A DNA stretch of 64,000 bases, from NCBI GenBank assembly GCA_013823985.1, contig PNNB01000050.1:62001-126000 (forward strand), read 5' to 3'. A program made the position numbers and the translations under genes. A model generated the notes under the pieces. That model was not told the origin of the DNA. It saw nothing but the letters and a program-made list of their open reading frames with translations, and did no database searches. Below, piece by piece: positions 17,807 through 26,997 of the stretch. Position 1 is the first letter of the stretch, and each line of letters begins with the position of its first letter. This DNA is from Sphingopyxis sp. (GTDB lineage Bacteria > Pseudomonadota > Alphaproteobacteria > Sphingomonadales > Sphingomonadaceae).

Positions 17807-19180
17807 ATGGCGACAGATTGGACGCCGGACAGTTGGAGAAACGCAAAGGGCATTCACATGCCCGAATATCAGGACCCAGCCGCGCTTGCGGCTACTGAGG
17901 AGACGTTGCGCAATTATCCGCCGCTGGTCTTTGCCGGCGAGGCCCGTAACCTGACCGCTGATCTTGCAAAGGTCGTCGAGGGCAAGGCGTTTTTGCTTCA
18001 GGGCGGCGACTGTGCCGAAAGCTTCGCCGAGTTCCATCCGAACAATATCCGCGATACCTTCCGCGTCATCTTGCAAATGGCTGTCGTCCTGACCTTTGCA
18101 GGCAAGGTTCCCGTGGTGAAACTCGGCCGCATGGCCGGACAATTTGCAAAGCCACGCTCCGCCCCTACTGAAACAATCGGCGGCGTCGAATTACCGAGCT
18201 ATTTCGGGGATATAATCAACGATATTGAGTTCAATGCTGAAGGCCGCTCGCCTGATCCGGCGCGTATGGTCCGGGCCTATAGCCAGGCAGCATCGACGCT
18301 GAACCTCCTGCGCGCATTCTCCAACGGGGGCTATGCCAATTTGCAGCAGGTGCATGCGTGGACCCATGATTATATGGGCCGCTCCCCCTGGGCGCAGAAA
18401 TATAAGGAAACGGCGGACCGTATCGGTGAAGCCCTGGCCTTCATGGAAGCGTGCGGGATTACCCCCGAAACCGTCCCGCAGATCAAGGGCACCAGTTTCT
18501 ACACCAGCCATGAAGCGCTGTTGCTGCCCTATGAACAGGCCATGACGCGTCAGGATAGCCTGACCGGCCGGTGGTACGATACCTCGGCGCATTTCCTGTG
18601 GATTGGCGACCGCACCCGTTTTGAAGGTTCGGCCCATGTCGAATATTTGCGCGGTATCGGCAATCCGATCGGGATTAAATGTGGCCCGAGTCTGGAGCCT
18701 GACGCTCTGCTGCGGATGCTCGACACGTTGAACCCGTCGCGCGAAGCGGGTCGCATGACCCTGATCTCGCGCTATGGCTACGACAAGGTTGAAAGCGGAT
18801 TGCCCAAACTGGTCCGTGCCGTGCAGCGCGAAGGCCATCCCGTTATCTGGTCCTGTGACCCGATGCACGGCAATGTGGTCAAGTCTGCCAGCGGTTACAA
18901 AACCCGTCCGTTCGAACGGATATTGGCCGAAGTGCGCGGCTTCTTCGCCGTCCATCGCGCCGAAGGCAGCTTTGGCGGCGGTATCCATATCGAAATGACC
19001 GGTCAGAATGTGACAGAATGCACCGGCGGTGCTGTCGCGGTTACGGACGAAGGTCTGGCCGACCGTTACCACACCCATTGCGATCCGCGCCTGAACGCGG
19101 CGCAGTCGCTCGAGCTTGCCTTTTTGCTTGCCGAAATGCTAAATCAGGAACTGAACGAACGCGCCAAGCAAGCTGCATGA
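17807..19180 (+). CDS. Class II 3-deoxy-7-phosphoheptulonate synthase (DAHP synthase)
   Basis: First committed enzyme of the shikimate pathway: phosphoenolpyruvate plus erythrose 4-phosphate gives DAHP. It is the type II (plant/mycobacterial AroG-like) form, 457 residues from the chosen start. Signatures: [65 protein letters not shown] and [15 protein letters not shown]. The ATG at 17807 ([10 protein letters not shown]) is preferred because GGAG lies 8 nt upstream and homologues begin with this W-rich segment; in-frame ATGs at 17783 and 17801 exist. Confidence 0.96.
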   Translation: MATDWTPDSWRNAKGIHMPEYQDPAALAATEETLRNYPPLVFAGEARNLTADLAKVVEGKAFLLQGGDCAESFAEFHPNNIRDTFRVILQMAVVLTFAGKVPVVKLGRMAGQFAKPRSAPTETIGGVELPSYFGDIINDIEFNAEGRSPDPARMVRAYSQAASTLNLLRAFSNGGYANLQQVHAWTHDYMGRSPWAQKYKETADRIGEALAFMEACGITPETVPQIKGTSFYTSHEALLLPYEQAMTRQDSLTGRWYDTSAHFLWIGDRTRFEGSAHVEYLRGIGNPIGIKCGPSLEPDALLRMLDTLNPSREAGRMTLISRYGYDKVESGLPKLVRAVQREGHPVIWSCDPMHGNVVKSASGYKTRPFERILAEVRGFFAVHRAEGSFGGGIHIEMTGQNVTECTGGAVAVTDEGLADRYHTHCDPRLNAAQSLELAFLLAEMLNQELNERAKQAA

Positions 19181-19194
19181 GAAGGGATTTTGCC

Positions 19195-19344
19195 ATGCAG
19201 GGAACAGTGGTCAAATCGGGCATCGGTTTCGGAAGCGCGTTGGCGATGGTGATAAGCTATACGGCGCACCAGTCCGTTCTTTGGGCAATTATCCACGGCA
19301 TTTTGAGCTGGTTCTACGTCATTTATTTCGTCGTTACCCGGTAA
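19195..19344 (+). CDS. Small membrane protein of unknown function (49 residues)
   Basis: A short gene that starts at ATG 19195 with AGAAGGGA 7-8 nt upstream. The product has two hydrophobic stretches, GIGFGSALAMVISYTAHQSVLWAII and GILSWFYVIYFVVTR, so it probably spans or lies in the membrane. Short proteins with this NxxxLWAIIHGxxxWxYVIYF-like pattern occur in many proteobacteria as uncharacterised proteins (recalled, not searched). It begins 14 nt after the DAHP synthase stop, so it is likely co-transcribed. Confidence 0.65.
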   Translation: MQGTVVKSGIGFGSALAMVISYTAHQSVLWAIIHGILSWFYVIYFVVTR

Positions 19345-19404
19345 CGCGGTGTAACATGATGTAGAGGTTGCATCTGGGGGACCGGTGTTGATATTGCATG
19401 TCCC

Positions 19405-19929
19405 ATGCACCGCTTATTTTGCGCCCTAGGGATTTCACTGTTGGTATCGGCCTGTTCTTCGGGGGTCGAGACACGTGTCCAGAGCGCCGGTGTCACTACC
19501 CTTGCTAGCCACACCTATGCCATTGCGGGGAGTGAATATGAGTCGGCCGACCTGAAGATCGCCCAAGGTCTTGTCGAACGCGCGCTGACGTCGCGTGGGT
19601 TTGCGCGTGCCGACACGGCGCCGCTTCATCTGCAAGTAACAGTCGACTCCCGCGATGCCGCGCTTGCTTTAGGGAGCTCTGCCGGACCACAGAGCCTGTC
19701 CCCCGCCAAACGCCGCAAGCCGTTGCAGAGTTGTGCCGACAAGGAGTTTCGCGTGGGGATTACCTTGACCCGCATAGCCGATGGTTCGGAACTATACCGC
19801 AGCCGGGTTTCGGAATATCACTGCAAATTGCCTTTGACGGATGCTTTGCCCGCACTGGTCAATGCGGCACTAACCGATTTGGGTGCGCCCCGCGGTAGTT
19901 ATTCGACGCTCCGCAGCGGCATAGATTAG
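19405..19929 (+). CDS. Putative lipoprotein, DUF4136-like
   Basis: A protein of 174 residues with a lipoprotein signal (MHRLFCALGISLLVSACSS, lipobox VSAC). The mature domain begins with the pattern TYAIAG...EYESADLKIAQGLVERALTSRGFARAD and continues to LTDALPALVNAALTDLGAP. This resembles the DUF4136 family of envelope lipoproteins, in which a residue stretch ending in an ALTSRGF-like helix is usual; the match is by eye. It ends 17 nt from the convergent CHASE2 kinase stop. Function unknown. Confidence 0.72.
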   Translation: MHRLFCALGISLLVSACSSGVETRVQSAGVTTLASHTYAIAGSEYESADLKIAQGLVERALTSRGFARADTAPLHLQVTVDSRDAALALGSSAGPQSLSPAKRRKPLQSCADKEFRVGITLTRIADGSELYRSRVSEYHCKLPLTDALPALVNAALTDLGAPRGSYSTLRSGID

Positions 19930-19946
19930 TCTGGTCATAGTCCGCC

Positions 19947-22169
19947 TTAGGCGACGGGAAGGGTGAAGCTGAATCGGGCGCCACCAGCGTCGCCGTTGCC
20001 CGCCCGGACCGTGCCATTGTGACGGGTGATGACCGCATGGACAAAGGCCAGTCCCAGACCGAGACCTTTCACCCGTCCGGCATGTTGCCCTGTTGACGCA
20101 AAGCGGGTGAACAGACTTGGGAGCAGATCGGCTTCTATTCCATCACCGCTATCCGATATTGTGACGGTGACATTGGCCCCGTCCTGACGATCAATCTCTA
20201 TTCCGATAACCGCATCCGCCGGACTGAATTTGATGGCATTATCCACCAGGTTGCAGATCGCACGGTGCAGGCTTTCCGGTTCGGCCAGCACAAAGGCGCT
20301 GTCGCTGGTGTCGCGGACCGAAAAGCTGATGCCACGTTCCCGCGCGAGGGGCCATAAGCTGTCGGCAGCCTCCCGCACCAGATCCGCGAGCAAGACGTCT
20401 TCGCCCGCAAAGTCGGTCTCGCCCATGCGTGCGATTTCGACAAAGTCCTGCGCGAGCTGGATGGTCCGACGCGCGTTGCGCTCAATCCGTTTCTTGGCAT
20501 CGGCATCGACGGGTCCGTCAAGCAAGGCGATGATGGAGGATTGCGGGGCGCGCATGTCATGGGACAGAAGCTGCAACACTTCTTCCCGATCCCGCTCTGC
20601 CTTTGCCAATGCCGTTATGTCGGTCAGATAATGGATGTGCCCATGCAAAACGCCGGAATCGCTGCGCACTTCGGATCTGCGCATGACAAAGGTCTTATCC
20701 GCAGGCGACACGAACCGCACATATTCCTGGCCCTTGGCCTGTGGCTGCCCGATATAATGGTCGACTGCCGGGCGCTGTTCCGCGACAACCATCAAGTCGA
20801 GCGCATCGGTCAGCAACCAGCCCGAGATGTCCTTTTCCAGACTCTCATTGAGCAGCTTGTTCGTAAGGGTCACCCTGTCTTCAGGATCGGTGACGAACAT
20901 GGGGTCCGGCAAATCCGCCAATGTATCCGACACAAAACGACGCAGGTCGCGCATATGATCAATTGCGCTGGCAAGGGCTTCGCTTTGGCGGCCCACAATA
21001 TCGGTTGTCTGATTCGACGGGATGGGGAGGGGCCGGACCTCGCCGCTTTGTTCGAGTGCGCGTAACTCGGAATCCATGAATACGCTCATCGCCTGCAATC
21101 GGCGCCAGCCCCATAAAGGATAGACCAGCAATATCCCCAACAGGGCGGCACCGGGCGGAAACCAGAGGCGGCTGAACAAAAGCGCTATGCTGATTGCGAG
21201 TATTCCGGCGAGCGAAATGAGCGAAACCACCAACACGACCCGGGGACGAAAACGTAAAAAGCCGACCATCAGCAACCACATGGGCGCTAGGGTCAGGGCA
21301 TAGGTCCATGAATCCGGCAAAGGCCGAATGAAGTCGTTGCGGCGCGACGCGGCCAGAACATTCGCCATCACCTCCACCCCGGACAACATGCCACCTGCGC
21401 CATTGGGCGTCGGGAAATTATCCCCCATGCCCGCCGCGGTTGCCCCAACAATGATGTTTTTGCCGCGCACCAGCTCTTCCGGCACATCGCCGTTCAAAAT
21501 GTCGGCGTAGGAAATCTCAGAAAAGCTGCCACGCGCGGCATAGGGAATGAGGAGGGGGTTGGAACATTCCGACTTTGAAAGCGGCTGGCCCTTGCTTTCG
21601 AATAGTCTTGTTATCAGATGCGGCCATGTTTTTCCGCCTTTGTCCGGCGTGAAGCAAAGCGATGTCCGGCGCACAATGCCGTCGTCGTCAAACAGGATGT
21701 TCACATGACCTATCCCCGCCGCCACTTGCGCAAATGCAGGCGCGGGCAAAATCGTGTCATAGTCTCTGCCGTTGCTGCCGGGCGCATTGAAATGCAGGGG
21801 AATGTAAAGCGGTGCAGGGCCAGCCGCCATGGCCGCCGCAAGCCTTTGGTCCGCGTCGGGCGGGCCGGGCTCGCTTAGCAATATATCGAATGCGATGGCG
21901 CGGGGATTTTTCTGCTGGAGCTTGGTGATCAGCCGCGCATGGATATCCCGGTCCCACGGCCATTTGCCGAGCGCGGACAGGCTGGTGTCGTCAATCGCGA
22001 CAATCAGGATATCGCCATCGGCCGGCGGGCGTTGCGCCGCACTGAGTTGGTCATAGAGCAAATGGTCGAACGAAGCCGTCCCGCGCCAGAAAAGCGTGGC
22101 GACAAGCAGGCAGGTCGCGAAAAGACCGATGGCCAACCATTCGACAGCAAGGCGACGCCGCAAATTCAC
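19947..22169 (-). CDS. CHASE2-domain sensor histidine kinase
   Basis: A membrane kinase of 740 residues. One N-terminal membrane segment (about residues 10-28), a periplasmic CHASE2 sensor (about 30-290: ILIVAIDDTSLSALGKWPWDRDIHARLI, AFDILLSEPG, IIVGATAAGMGDNF), then three closely spaced membrane helices (about 290-360), a PAS-like domain (LADLPDPMFVTDPEDRVTLTN) and a kinase module. The H-box SHDMRAPQSS puts the phosphoacceptor at His537; NLVDNAIKFSP, DSGDGI and GLGLGLAFV form the ATPase. It is the third gene of a response regulator-FecR-kinase operon, 43 nt after the FecR gene. Confidence 0.93.
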   Translation of the reverse strand: MNLRRRLAVEWLAIGLFATCLLVATLFWRGTASFDHLLYDQLSAAQRPPADGDILIVAIDDTSLSALGKWPWDRDIHARLITKLQQKNPRAIAFDILLSEPGPPDADQRLAAAMAAGPAPLYIPLHFNAPGSNGRDYDTILPAPAFAQVAAGIGHVNILFDDDGIVRRTSLCFTPDKGGKTWPHLITRLFESKGQPLSKSECSNPLLIPYAARGSFSEISYADILNGDVPEELVRGKNIIVGATAAGMGDNFPTPNGAGGMLSGVEVMANVLAASRRNDFIRPLPDSWTYALTLAPMWLLMVGFLRFRPRVVLVVSLISLAGILAISIALLFSRLWFPPGAALLGILLVYPLWGWRRLQAMSVFMDSELRALEQSGEVRPLPIPSNQTTDIVGRQSEALASAIDHMRDLRRFVSDTLADLPDPMFVTDPEDRVTLTNKLLNESLEKDISGWLLTDALDLMVVAEQRPAVDHYIGQPQAKGQEYVRFVSPADKTFVMRRSEVRSDSGVLHGHIHYLTDITALAKAERDREEVLQLLSHDMRAPQSSIIALLDGPVDADAKKRIERNARRTIQLAQDFVEIARMGETDFAGEDVLLADLVREAADSLWPLARERGISFSVRDTSDSAFVLAEPESLHRAICNLVDNAIKFSPADAVIGIEIDRQDGANVTVTISDSGDGIEADLLPSLFTRFASTGQHAGRVKGLGLGLAFVHAVITRHNGTVRAGNGDAGGARFSFTLPVA

Positions 22170-22212
22170 AAGCGGTTTTAGCCTTTATACCGCGGCGCGG
22201 GCAAGGGCACCG

Positions 22213-23526
22213 TCAAGGGCCTGCGACCGTTATTTTCTCGATCGGGCTCCAACTGGTGGAGGCTTCGCCATCGGCATATTGGGTCGACCCCACGCGCCAA
22301 AAATAATCGCCCGGGGGCAGGTCCGACAGGGTGATCATCATCGATTCCAGCCCTGCCTCATCGACCATTGCTGCATTTGTGACGGCGTTACGGAACAGTT
22401 GGAAATGAAATTTCTGCGGCCCGTCGCCTTCGGCGCGCCAGCGGAAAACAAATGCGTCATTTTCCTGGCCGGCGCTTCCCGACACACTGTTCAGGCGGCG
22501 TTTGAAGGTGAATGTGGCGGGTATCCCCTGCAACCCCGCTGCCGAAATGGCGCGGGCGCGGATGAAGTAATTGCCGTTGGGCAAATCGGTAAACTCCGCC
22601 TTGCCGTCTGGCGCGATGCTATCGGCAACCTGTTCGATAAAGCCGGAATCGGTTGCGATGGTGTAGCGAATGGGGGCGGACAGGGCGGCGGAAAAGCGGA
22701 CTATCTTGTCCGATTGCAGCTTTCCGGGTGCGAGCAGTTCAGGCGGGGGCAGCAGCGCTTCGGTGAGAACGCCGCCATCGGCTTTGACCGCAAGCCCATT
22801 TCCTGCGGGAAGGGCACGCGCGCTTTCGCCCCCGGTGTCGACCGACAGCCCGCCTTCGACGACTTCGGCAAAGTCATTCTGGCTATCGGCATCGTAACGC
22901 GATTGGAAATCGGTGCCGCGAACGGCGGAAACCGCCTTTGGCGTGCGGACGCGGTAGCTGTCGTCCGGCGATTTCTGTTTGACGACCGAGGAACGGATGC
23001 CGCCACGGGCAACATCGAAGTCATAGTCCAGAATATTTCCCAGCAGATATGTGCGCAAACGCCGGATACGGATCGCGCTGTTGGATGGCAGCGAAATGCG
23101 GGAGCCGTCGTCGAGCGCCATGGTCGCAAAGGACGACGGACCGGTCGTTATCGCCGTGCCTTCCTGCAATTTCTGTCCGGCCGTTGCCGTGCTGTTATCC
23201 TGTGTCACCTGACCGCGCACCGCAATGATCTCGGCGGATGCCGGCCGGTATTTCAGCACGCTGCGCGGAATGGAGAGAATCTTCCTGACCGGAATGGCGT
23301 AAGGATTGGCGATCCGGTTTTGCCGCTGCACAATCTTGTAGCTTTGCGGGGTAAGGAAATAGCGGTTGCCCAAGCCAATAAGGGTATCACCCTTGCGCAC
23401 GACATAACGCACCGGCGCATCGTCGCTCTGCGCTGCCACCCCGGCTGTTCCACAAAGGCCTAATGCTAAGCCCAATATTGCAGTTGCAAGCCGTGGCAAG
23501 GTTGGCCGCATAAGTTGTCCCGTCAA
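22213..23526 (-). CDS. Periplasmic LysM-FecR domain protein
   Basis: A protein of 437 residues. A signal peptide (TAILGLALGLCGTAGVAAQ) is followed by a LysM domain (VRYVVRKGDTLIGLGNRYFL...IVQRQNRI, about residues 38-85) that should bind peptidoglycan, then a FecR domain (about 95-240: AVRGQVTQ, GPSSFATMALDDGSRISLPSNS, VRTPKAVSAVRGTDFQ). Two beta-sandwich-like repeats form the C-terminal half. It overlaps the response regulator stop by 4 nt (an internal ATG at 23511 is the alternative start). Unlike iron-uptake FecR, it has no sigma factor or TonB receptor beside it; its likely partner is the CHASE2 kinase. Confidence 0.88.
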   Translation of the reverse strand: MTGQLMRPTLPRLATAILGLALGLCGTAGVAAQSDDAPVRYVVRKGDTLIGLGNRYFLTPQSYKIVQRQNRIANPYAIPVRKILSIPRSVLKYRPASAEIIAVRGQVTQDNSTATAGQKLQEGTAITTGPSSFATMALDDGSRISLPSNSAIRIRRLRTYLLGNILDYDFDVARGGIRSSVVKQKSPDDSYRVRTPKAVSAVRGTDFQSRYDADSQNDFAEVVEGGLSVDTGGESARALPAGNGLAVKADGGVLTEALLPPPELLAPGKLQSDKIVRFSAALSAPIRYTIATDSGFIEQVADSIAPDGKAEFTDLPNGNYFIRARAISAAGLQGIPATFTFKRRLNSVSGSAGQENDAFVFRWRAEGDGPQKFHFQLFRNAVTNAAMVDEAGLESMMITLSDLPPGDYFWRVGSTQYADGEASTSWSPIEKITVAGP

Positions 23527-24218
23527 TTGCTTGTTGTAATCGTTTCCAGACGGTATCCATAACCGAAGACGGTAAAAATCCGAAATCCGTTTTCGGGTTG
23601 CAGGTCAAGCTTGGCGCGGACACGCGAAATATGCATATCCAGCGTACGTGTGGCGAGCACGGCGTTGGTCCGCCAGATCGTTTCCATGATGTAATTGCGC
23701 GATAAAGTGCGGTCCGCGTTTCGGAAAAACAGATCGGCCAGTTCGAATTCTTTGGCGGTCATGGTGATGGTTTCGCCATTCACGGTGACACTTTGGTCAA
23801 GCCGGTTCAGATGGTATTTTCCGTATACGGCCTCCGCATCAAATGCACCTGCACCCGCATTGCGGCGGAGCATGGCATTTATACGTGCGGCGACGACCGA
23901 GCGGTCTTCCGGCTTCGTAATATAGTCGTCCGCACCGGCATTCAGGGCATCGCTGATGTCCTTTTTCGCCGAGCGGTTGGTCATCATGATGACGGGCGGA
24001 TGCTCGGGCAGGGCGGTCTGCATCCACTTGAGCAGATCAATCCCGTCTTTCCCGGGGATGTTCCAGTCCAGTATGACGAGATCAAATGTTTCACGCATCA
24101 GCGCCTGTGCCAATTTGTTCCCGTCCGCAAAGCTGACGGCAATATGGCCCAGTTCTTCAACAATCGATTTCAAAAATGTTACAACGTCAGCTTCGTCGTC
24201 GGCGATTACAACACGCAT
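23523..24218 (-). CDS. Response regulator, OmpR-like, partner of the CHASE2 kinase
   Basis: A protein of 231 residues with a receiver domain (acidic pocket ADDEAD, phosphoacceptor Asp51 in LVILDWNIPGKDG, conserved Lys in YITKPEDR) and a C-terminal winged-helix region (MTAKEFELADLFFRNADRTLSRNYIMETIWRTNAVLATRTLDMHISRVRAKLD...FGYGYRLE). First gene of a three-gene operon with the FecR and CHASE2 genes, translationally coupled to the former by a 4-nt overlap. Its targets are unknown; autoregulation is possible. Confidence 0.94.
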   Translation of the reverse strand: MRVVIADDEADVVTFLKSIVEELGHIAVSFADGNKLAQALMRETFDLVILDWNIPGKDGIDLLKWMQTALPEHPPVIMMTNRSAKKDISDALNAGADDYITKPEDRSVVAARINAMLRRNAGAGAFDAEAVYGKYHLNRLDQSVTVNGETITMTAKEFELADLFFRNADRTLSRNYIMETIWRTNAVLATRTLDMHISRVRAKLDLQPENGFRIFTVFGYGYRLETITTSN

Positions 24219-24375
24219 AAGTTTTGACCCTACCCAACGGCACCAATTTTCTAATAGGTGTCCCTCGCGGGGCCAAATATAAGGAATCGTTCAATTACGC
24301 CAGTGCAGGTTGCGCGTTGTTACAACCATTTACAAAGATTGCGCGGCGATGAAGCACAAGGGGAATGGCTGAAGA

Positions 24376-24450
24376 TGGCTGGGGCGGCAGGGATCGAACC
24401 TGCGAATGGCGGCATCAAAAGCCGCTGCCTTACCGCTTGGCGACGCCCCA
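24376..24450 (-). tRNA. tRNA-Gln (anticodon TTG)
   Basis: Minus-strand cloverleaf: acceptor TGGGGCG pairs with CGCCCCA, D-arm CGCCAAGCGGTAAGGC, anticodon stem GCGGC/GCCGC around TTTTGAT (anticodon TTG), T-arm GCAGGTTCGATCCCTGC. Discriminator G and a templated CCA (24376-24378) are present. The body without CCA is 72 nt. Confidence 0.96.
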
Positions 24451-24556
24451 TCATCTTGGCTTTTTGCACGTTCAGGTGACGATTGCACCCTGTGCTGCGG
24501 CGGCCTTATAGCGCGAGTTTCTGCAATGGCAATTGCCGAAACGCGGGAATTTTCGA

Positions 24557-25645
24557 TCAATTGATCGGCTGCACCCAACCATGTGGATCGGGCGCGATCC
24601 CGCGCTGGATATCGACCAGTTTGGCCCGCAATTGCTGGGTTATCTGCCCCGGACCGCCGGCGCCAATGGTGAAACTGCCATTTTGGCTGTGGACGCTGCC
24701 GACAGGTGTCACGACCGCTGCGGTCCCGCAGGCAAATGCCTCAACCAGTTTACCGGACGTCGCATCGGCCCGCCACTGGTCGATGGCATAGCGTTCTTCG
24801 CGGACAGTCAAGCCTTGTTCGCGGGCAAGAACGAGAATCGATTCGCGCGTGATGCCCTCCAAAATCGTGCCATCGGTTGGCGGTGTGATGAGCGTTCCAT
24901 CATCAAACAGGAAGAACAGGTTCATGCCGCCCAGTTCCTCGATCCAGCGATGTTCGGCCGCATCGAGAAAAACGACCTGGTCGCAACCGTTGCGAATGGC
25001 TTCGGATTGGGCAACCAGGCTGGACGCATAGTTGCCGCCGCATTTTGCAGCACCCGTGCCGCCGGGGGCCGCGCGGGTATAATGTTCGGATACCCAGATC
25101 TTGATGGCGGGCGCCCCGCTCTTGAAATAATTCCCGGCTGCCGATGCGATAACCATGTAGAGATATTCCGCCGATGGCTTGACGCCGAGGAACACTTCGC
25201 TGGCGATCATGAAGGGGCGCAGATAGATGGAGCCGCCCTCGACCGGCGGAAACCAATGCTGATCGACCTCGATAAGCTGACGGCAAGATTGCAGAAACAG
25301 GTCCTCAGGCAATTCCGGCATGGCAAGGCGCTTGGCCGACCGTTGAAAGCGACGCGCATTTTGCTCTGGGCGGAAAAGGGCCATGGTCCCGTCGGCCAGC
25401 CGATAGGCTTTCAACCCTTCGAAAATTTCCTGCGCATAATGGAGAACCGCCGTCGCCGGATCGAGCGTCAATGGCGCGCGAGGACCTACTTTGGCGTCAT
25501 ACCAGCCCTTGTCATCCGAATAGCGGATGGTGACCATATGGTCGGTAAAGACACGGCCAAAGCCGGGGTCGGCGAGCAGTTCAGCGCGGCGGGCGGCATC
25601 TACCGGATTCGGGTTCGCCTCAAATGGAAATGCGCCAGCGGTCAT
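24557..25645 (-). CDS. ilvE: Branched-chain amino acid aminotransferase
   Basis: PLP-dependent fold-type IV transaminase that interconverts Leu, Ile and Val with their 2-oxo acids. From the chosen ATG at 25645 (MTAGAFPFEANPNP) it has 362 residues, the usual length of the eukaryote-like BCAT subgroup; an in-frame ATG at 25711 would add 22 residues unlike the family. Signatures: HYAQEIFEGLKAYR, LFRPEQNARRFQRSAKRLAMP, the PLP-lysine region AKCGGNYASSL and ITRESILVLAREQG. It diverges from a MarR gene whose start is 77 nt away. leuB lies 17 kb downstream. Confidence 0.95.
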   Translation of the reverse strand: MTAGAFPFEANPNPVDAARRAELLADPGFGRVFTDHMVTIRYSDDKGWYDAKVGPRAPLTLDPATAVLHYAQEIFEGLKAYRLADGTMALFRPEQNARRFQRSAKRLAMPELPEDLFLQSCRQLIEVDQHWFPPVEGGSIYLRPFMIASEVFLGVKPSAEYLYMVIASAAGNYFKSGAPAIKIWVSEHYTRAAPGGTGAAKCGGNYASSLVAQSEAIRNGCDQVVFLDAAEHRWIEELGGMNLFFLFDDGTLITPPTDGTILEGITRESILVLAREQGLTVREERYAIDQWRADATSGKLVEAFACGTAAVVTPVGSVHSQNGSFTIGAGGPGQITQQLRAKLVDIQRGIAPDPHGWVQPIN

Positions 25646-25722
25646 ATCTGCTCTCGATACCTTGTTGTGTTCGTCCCTTAAGGGCTTGCACTGTCCTATG
25701 GGCTGCGCCAAGATACGTCAAT

Positions 25723-26232
25723 ATGGCTGTCCCATCTCCCGCACCTGCAACGCCTGCCGCTTCACCGCTGTTCCTGCGTGAACATGAAGTGCGCCGCGGC
25801 GTGGAACTGCTGTTTTTCGGCTATACCCGGCTGACCCGGTCGATTGACGAAGTATTGGCCGAGCATGGACTGGGGCGCGCGCATCATCGTGCGCTTTATT
25901 TCATCGCCCGGCAACCGGACCTGACGATCAGCGAGCTGTTAAAGATATTGGCGATTACCAAGCAATCGCTCGGACGTGTTCTCAACGATCTGTCCGCGCG
26001 CAATCTGGTCGAGACGCGCAGCGGTTCGGCGGACCGGCGGCAAAAGCTGTTGCGGTTGACCGAGGAAGGCAAAGCATTCGAAGCCCAATTATTCGAAGCG
26101 TTGCGCACCAGCCTTGCGACCGCCTATGCCGCAGCAGGACAGGAATCGGTCACCGGCTTCTGGCGCGTGCTCGAAGGATTAATTCCGGTAGAAGACCGCG
26201 CGATGGTGGCCGCGCTGCAAAAGGATGTATGA
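25723..26232 (+). CDS. MarR-family transcriptional regulator
   Basis: A protein of 169 residues from ATG 25723; a longer frame upstream would overlap ilvE and is rejected. The winged-helix domain is clear: ELLFFGYTRLTRSIDEVLAEHGLGRAHHRALYFIARQPDLTISELLKILAITKQSLGRVLNDLSARNLVETRSGSADRRQKLLRLTEEG, with recognition helix around ITKQSLGRVL and wing SADRRQK. Divergent orientation to ilvE makes ilvE and itself the obvious targets (inference). The next gene, hisE, overlaps its stop. Confidence 0.92.
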   Translation: MAVPSPAPATPAASPLFLREHEVRRGVELLFFGYTRLTRSIDEVLAEHGLGRAHHRALYFIARQPDLTISELLKILAITKQSLGRVLNDLSARNLVETRSGSADRRQKLLRLTEEGKAFEAQLFEALRTSLATAYAAAGQESVTGFWRVLEGLIPVEDRAMVAALQKDV

Positions 26233-26549
26233 TGCGCGATACGCTTAACAGGCTGGAAACGGTGATCGCCGAACGACGCGGGGCGTCGGCGGATAGCAGC
26301 TATGTCGCGTCGCTTTTTGCCAAAGGCCGCGAAAAAATCGCGCAAAAGGTAGGTGAAGAAGCGACCGAAACGGTCATCGCGTCCTTGTCCGGCGATCCTG
26401 CCAAATTGACGGCCGAGGCCGCGGACCTGCTGTTCCATCTGCTTGTACTGCTTGCAGAAGGCGGCGTGACGGTCGCCGATGTCCTGGCCGAATTAGACCG
26501 CCGTGACGGCGTATCGGGAATAGCAGAAAAGGCCAGCAGATCGGAGTGA
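26229..26549 (+). CDS. hisE: Phosphoribosyl-ATP pyrophosphatase HisE
   Basis: Second step of histidine biosynthesis, removing pyrophosphate from PR-ATP to give PR-AMP. At 106 residues it is the usual single-domain HisE: TLNRLETVIAERRGASADSSYVASLFAKGREKIAQKVGEEATETVIAS, with the MazG-like acidic helices GEEATE and EAADLLFHLLVLLAEGG that bind Mg2+. It overlaps the MarR stop by 4 nt. No other his gene is adjacent; in many alphaproteobacteria hisE follows hisF, so this placement is unusual. Confidence 0.94.
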   Translation: MMRDTLNRLETVIAERRGASADSSYVASLFAKGREKIAQKVGEEATETVIASLSGDPAKLTAEAADLLFHLLVLLAEGGVTVADVLAELDRRDGVSGIAEKASRSE

Positions 26550-26552
26550 CCT

Positions 26553-26930
26553 ATGCCCATTGACGCGACACAGCCCTATGACGACCAGAATATCTTCGCC
26601 AAAATCCTGCGCGGCGAAATTCCCAATCGGACGGTGTACGAAGATGAATGGGCACTGGCGTTCCACGACATCAATCCGCAAGCGCCCGAGCATGTCCTGG
26701 TCATTCCAAAGGGCGCCTATGTGTGCTGGGATGATTTCAGCGCCAAGGCAAGTGACGCGGAGATCGCCGGCTTTGTAAGAGCGGTCGGCCATGTTGCGCG
26801 CACGATGGGGCTGGTGGAGCCGGGCTATCGCCTGCTTGCGAACACCGGATTGGACGCGCATCAGGAGGTTCCGCACCTGCATGTCCACATTTTTGGTGGA
26901 AAACCGCTCGGTCCGATGCTCATGCGTTGA
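26553..26930 (+). CDS. HIT-family (HINT-type) purine phosphoramidase-like protein
   Basis: A protein of 125 residues with the histidine triad HLHVHIFGG near the C-terminus and the HINT-type core YDDQNIFAKILRGEIPNRTVYEDEWALAFHDINPQAPEHVLVIPKGAY. HINT proteins hydrolyse AMP-amine or nucleoside phosphoramidate bonds; the physiological substrate is unclear. It starts 3 nt after hisE, a gene pairing that recurs in alphaproteobacteria (hisE-hinT), which supports co-transcription. Confidence 0.93.
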   Translation: MPIDATQPYDDQNIFAKILRGEIPNRTVYEDEWALAFHDINPQAPEHVLVIPKGAYVCWDDFSAKASDAEIAGFVRAVGHVARTMGLVEPGYRLLANTGLDAHQEVPHLHVHIFGGKPLGPMLMR

Positions 26931-26997
26931 AATTAAGTTGCGCGCTTTGCATTTGCGGTTAGTTTCCGCGAAATAACAATCCTTCGGGGAGAAGAAG

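Noticed and set aside
25624..25722. Longer N-terminus for the MarR protein
   Set aside because: The extra residues would overlap ilvE and do not resemble the family; ATG 25723 fits the domain.
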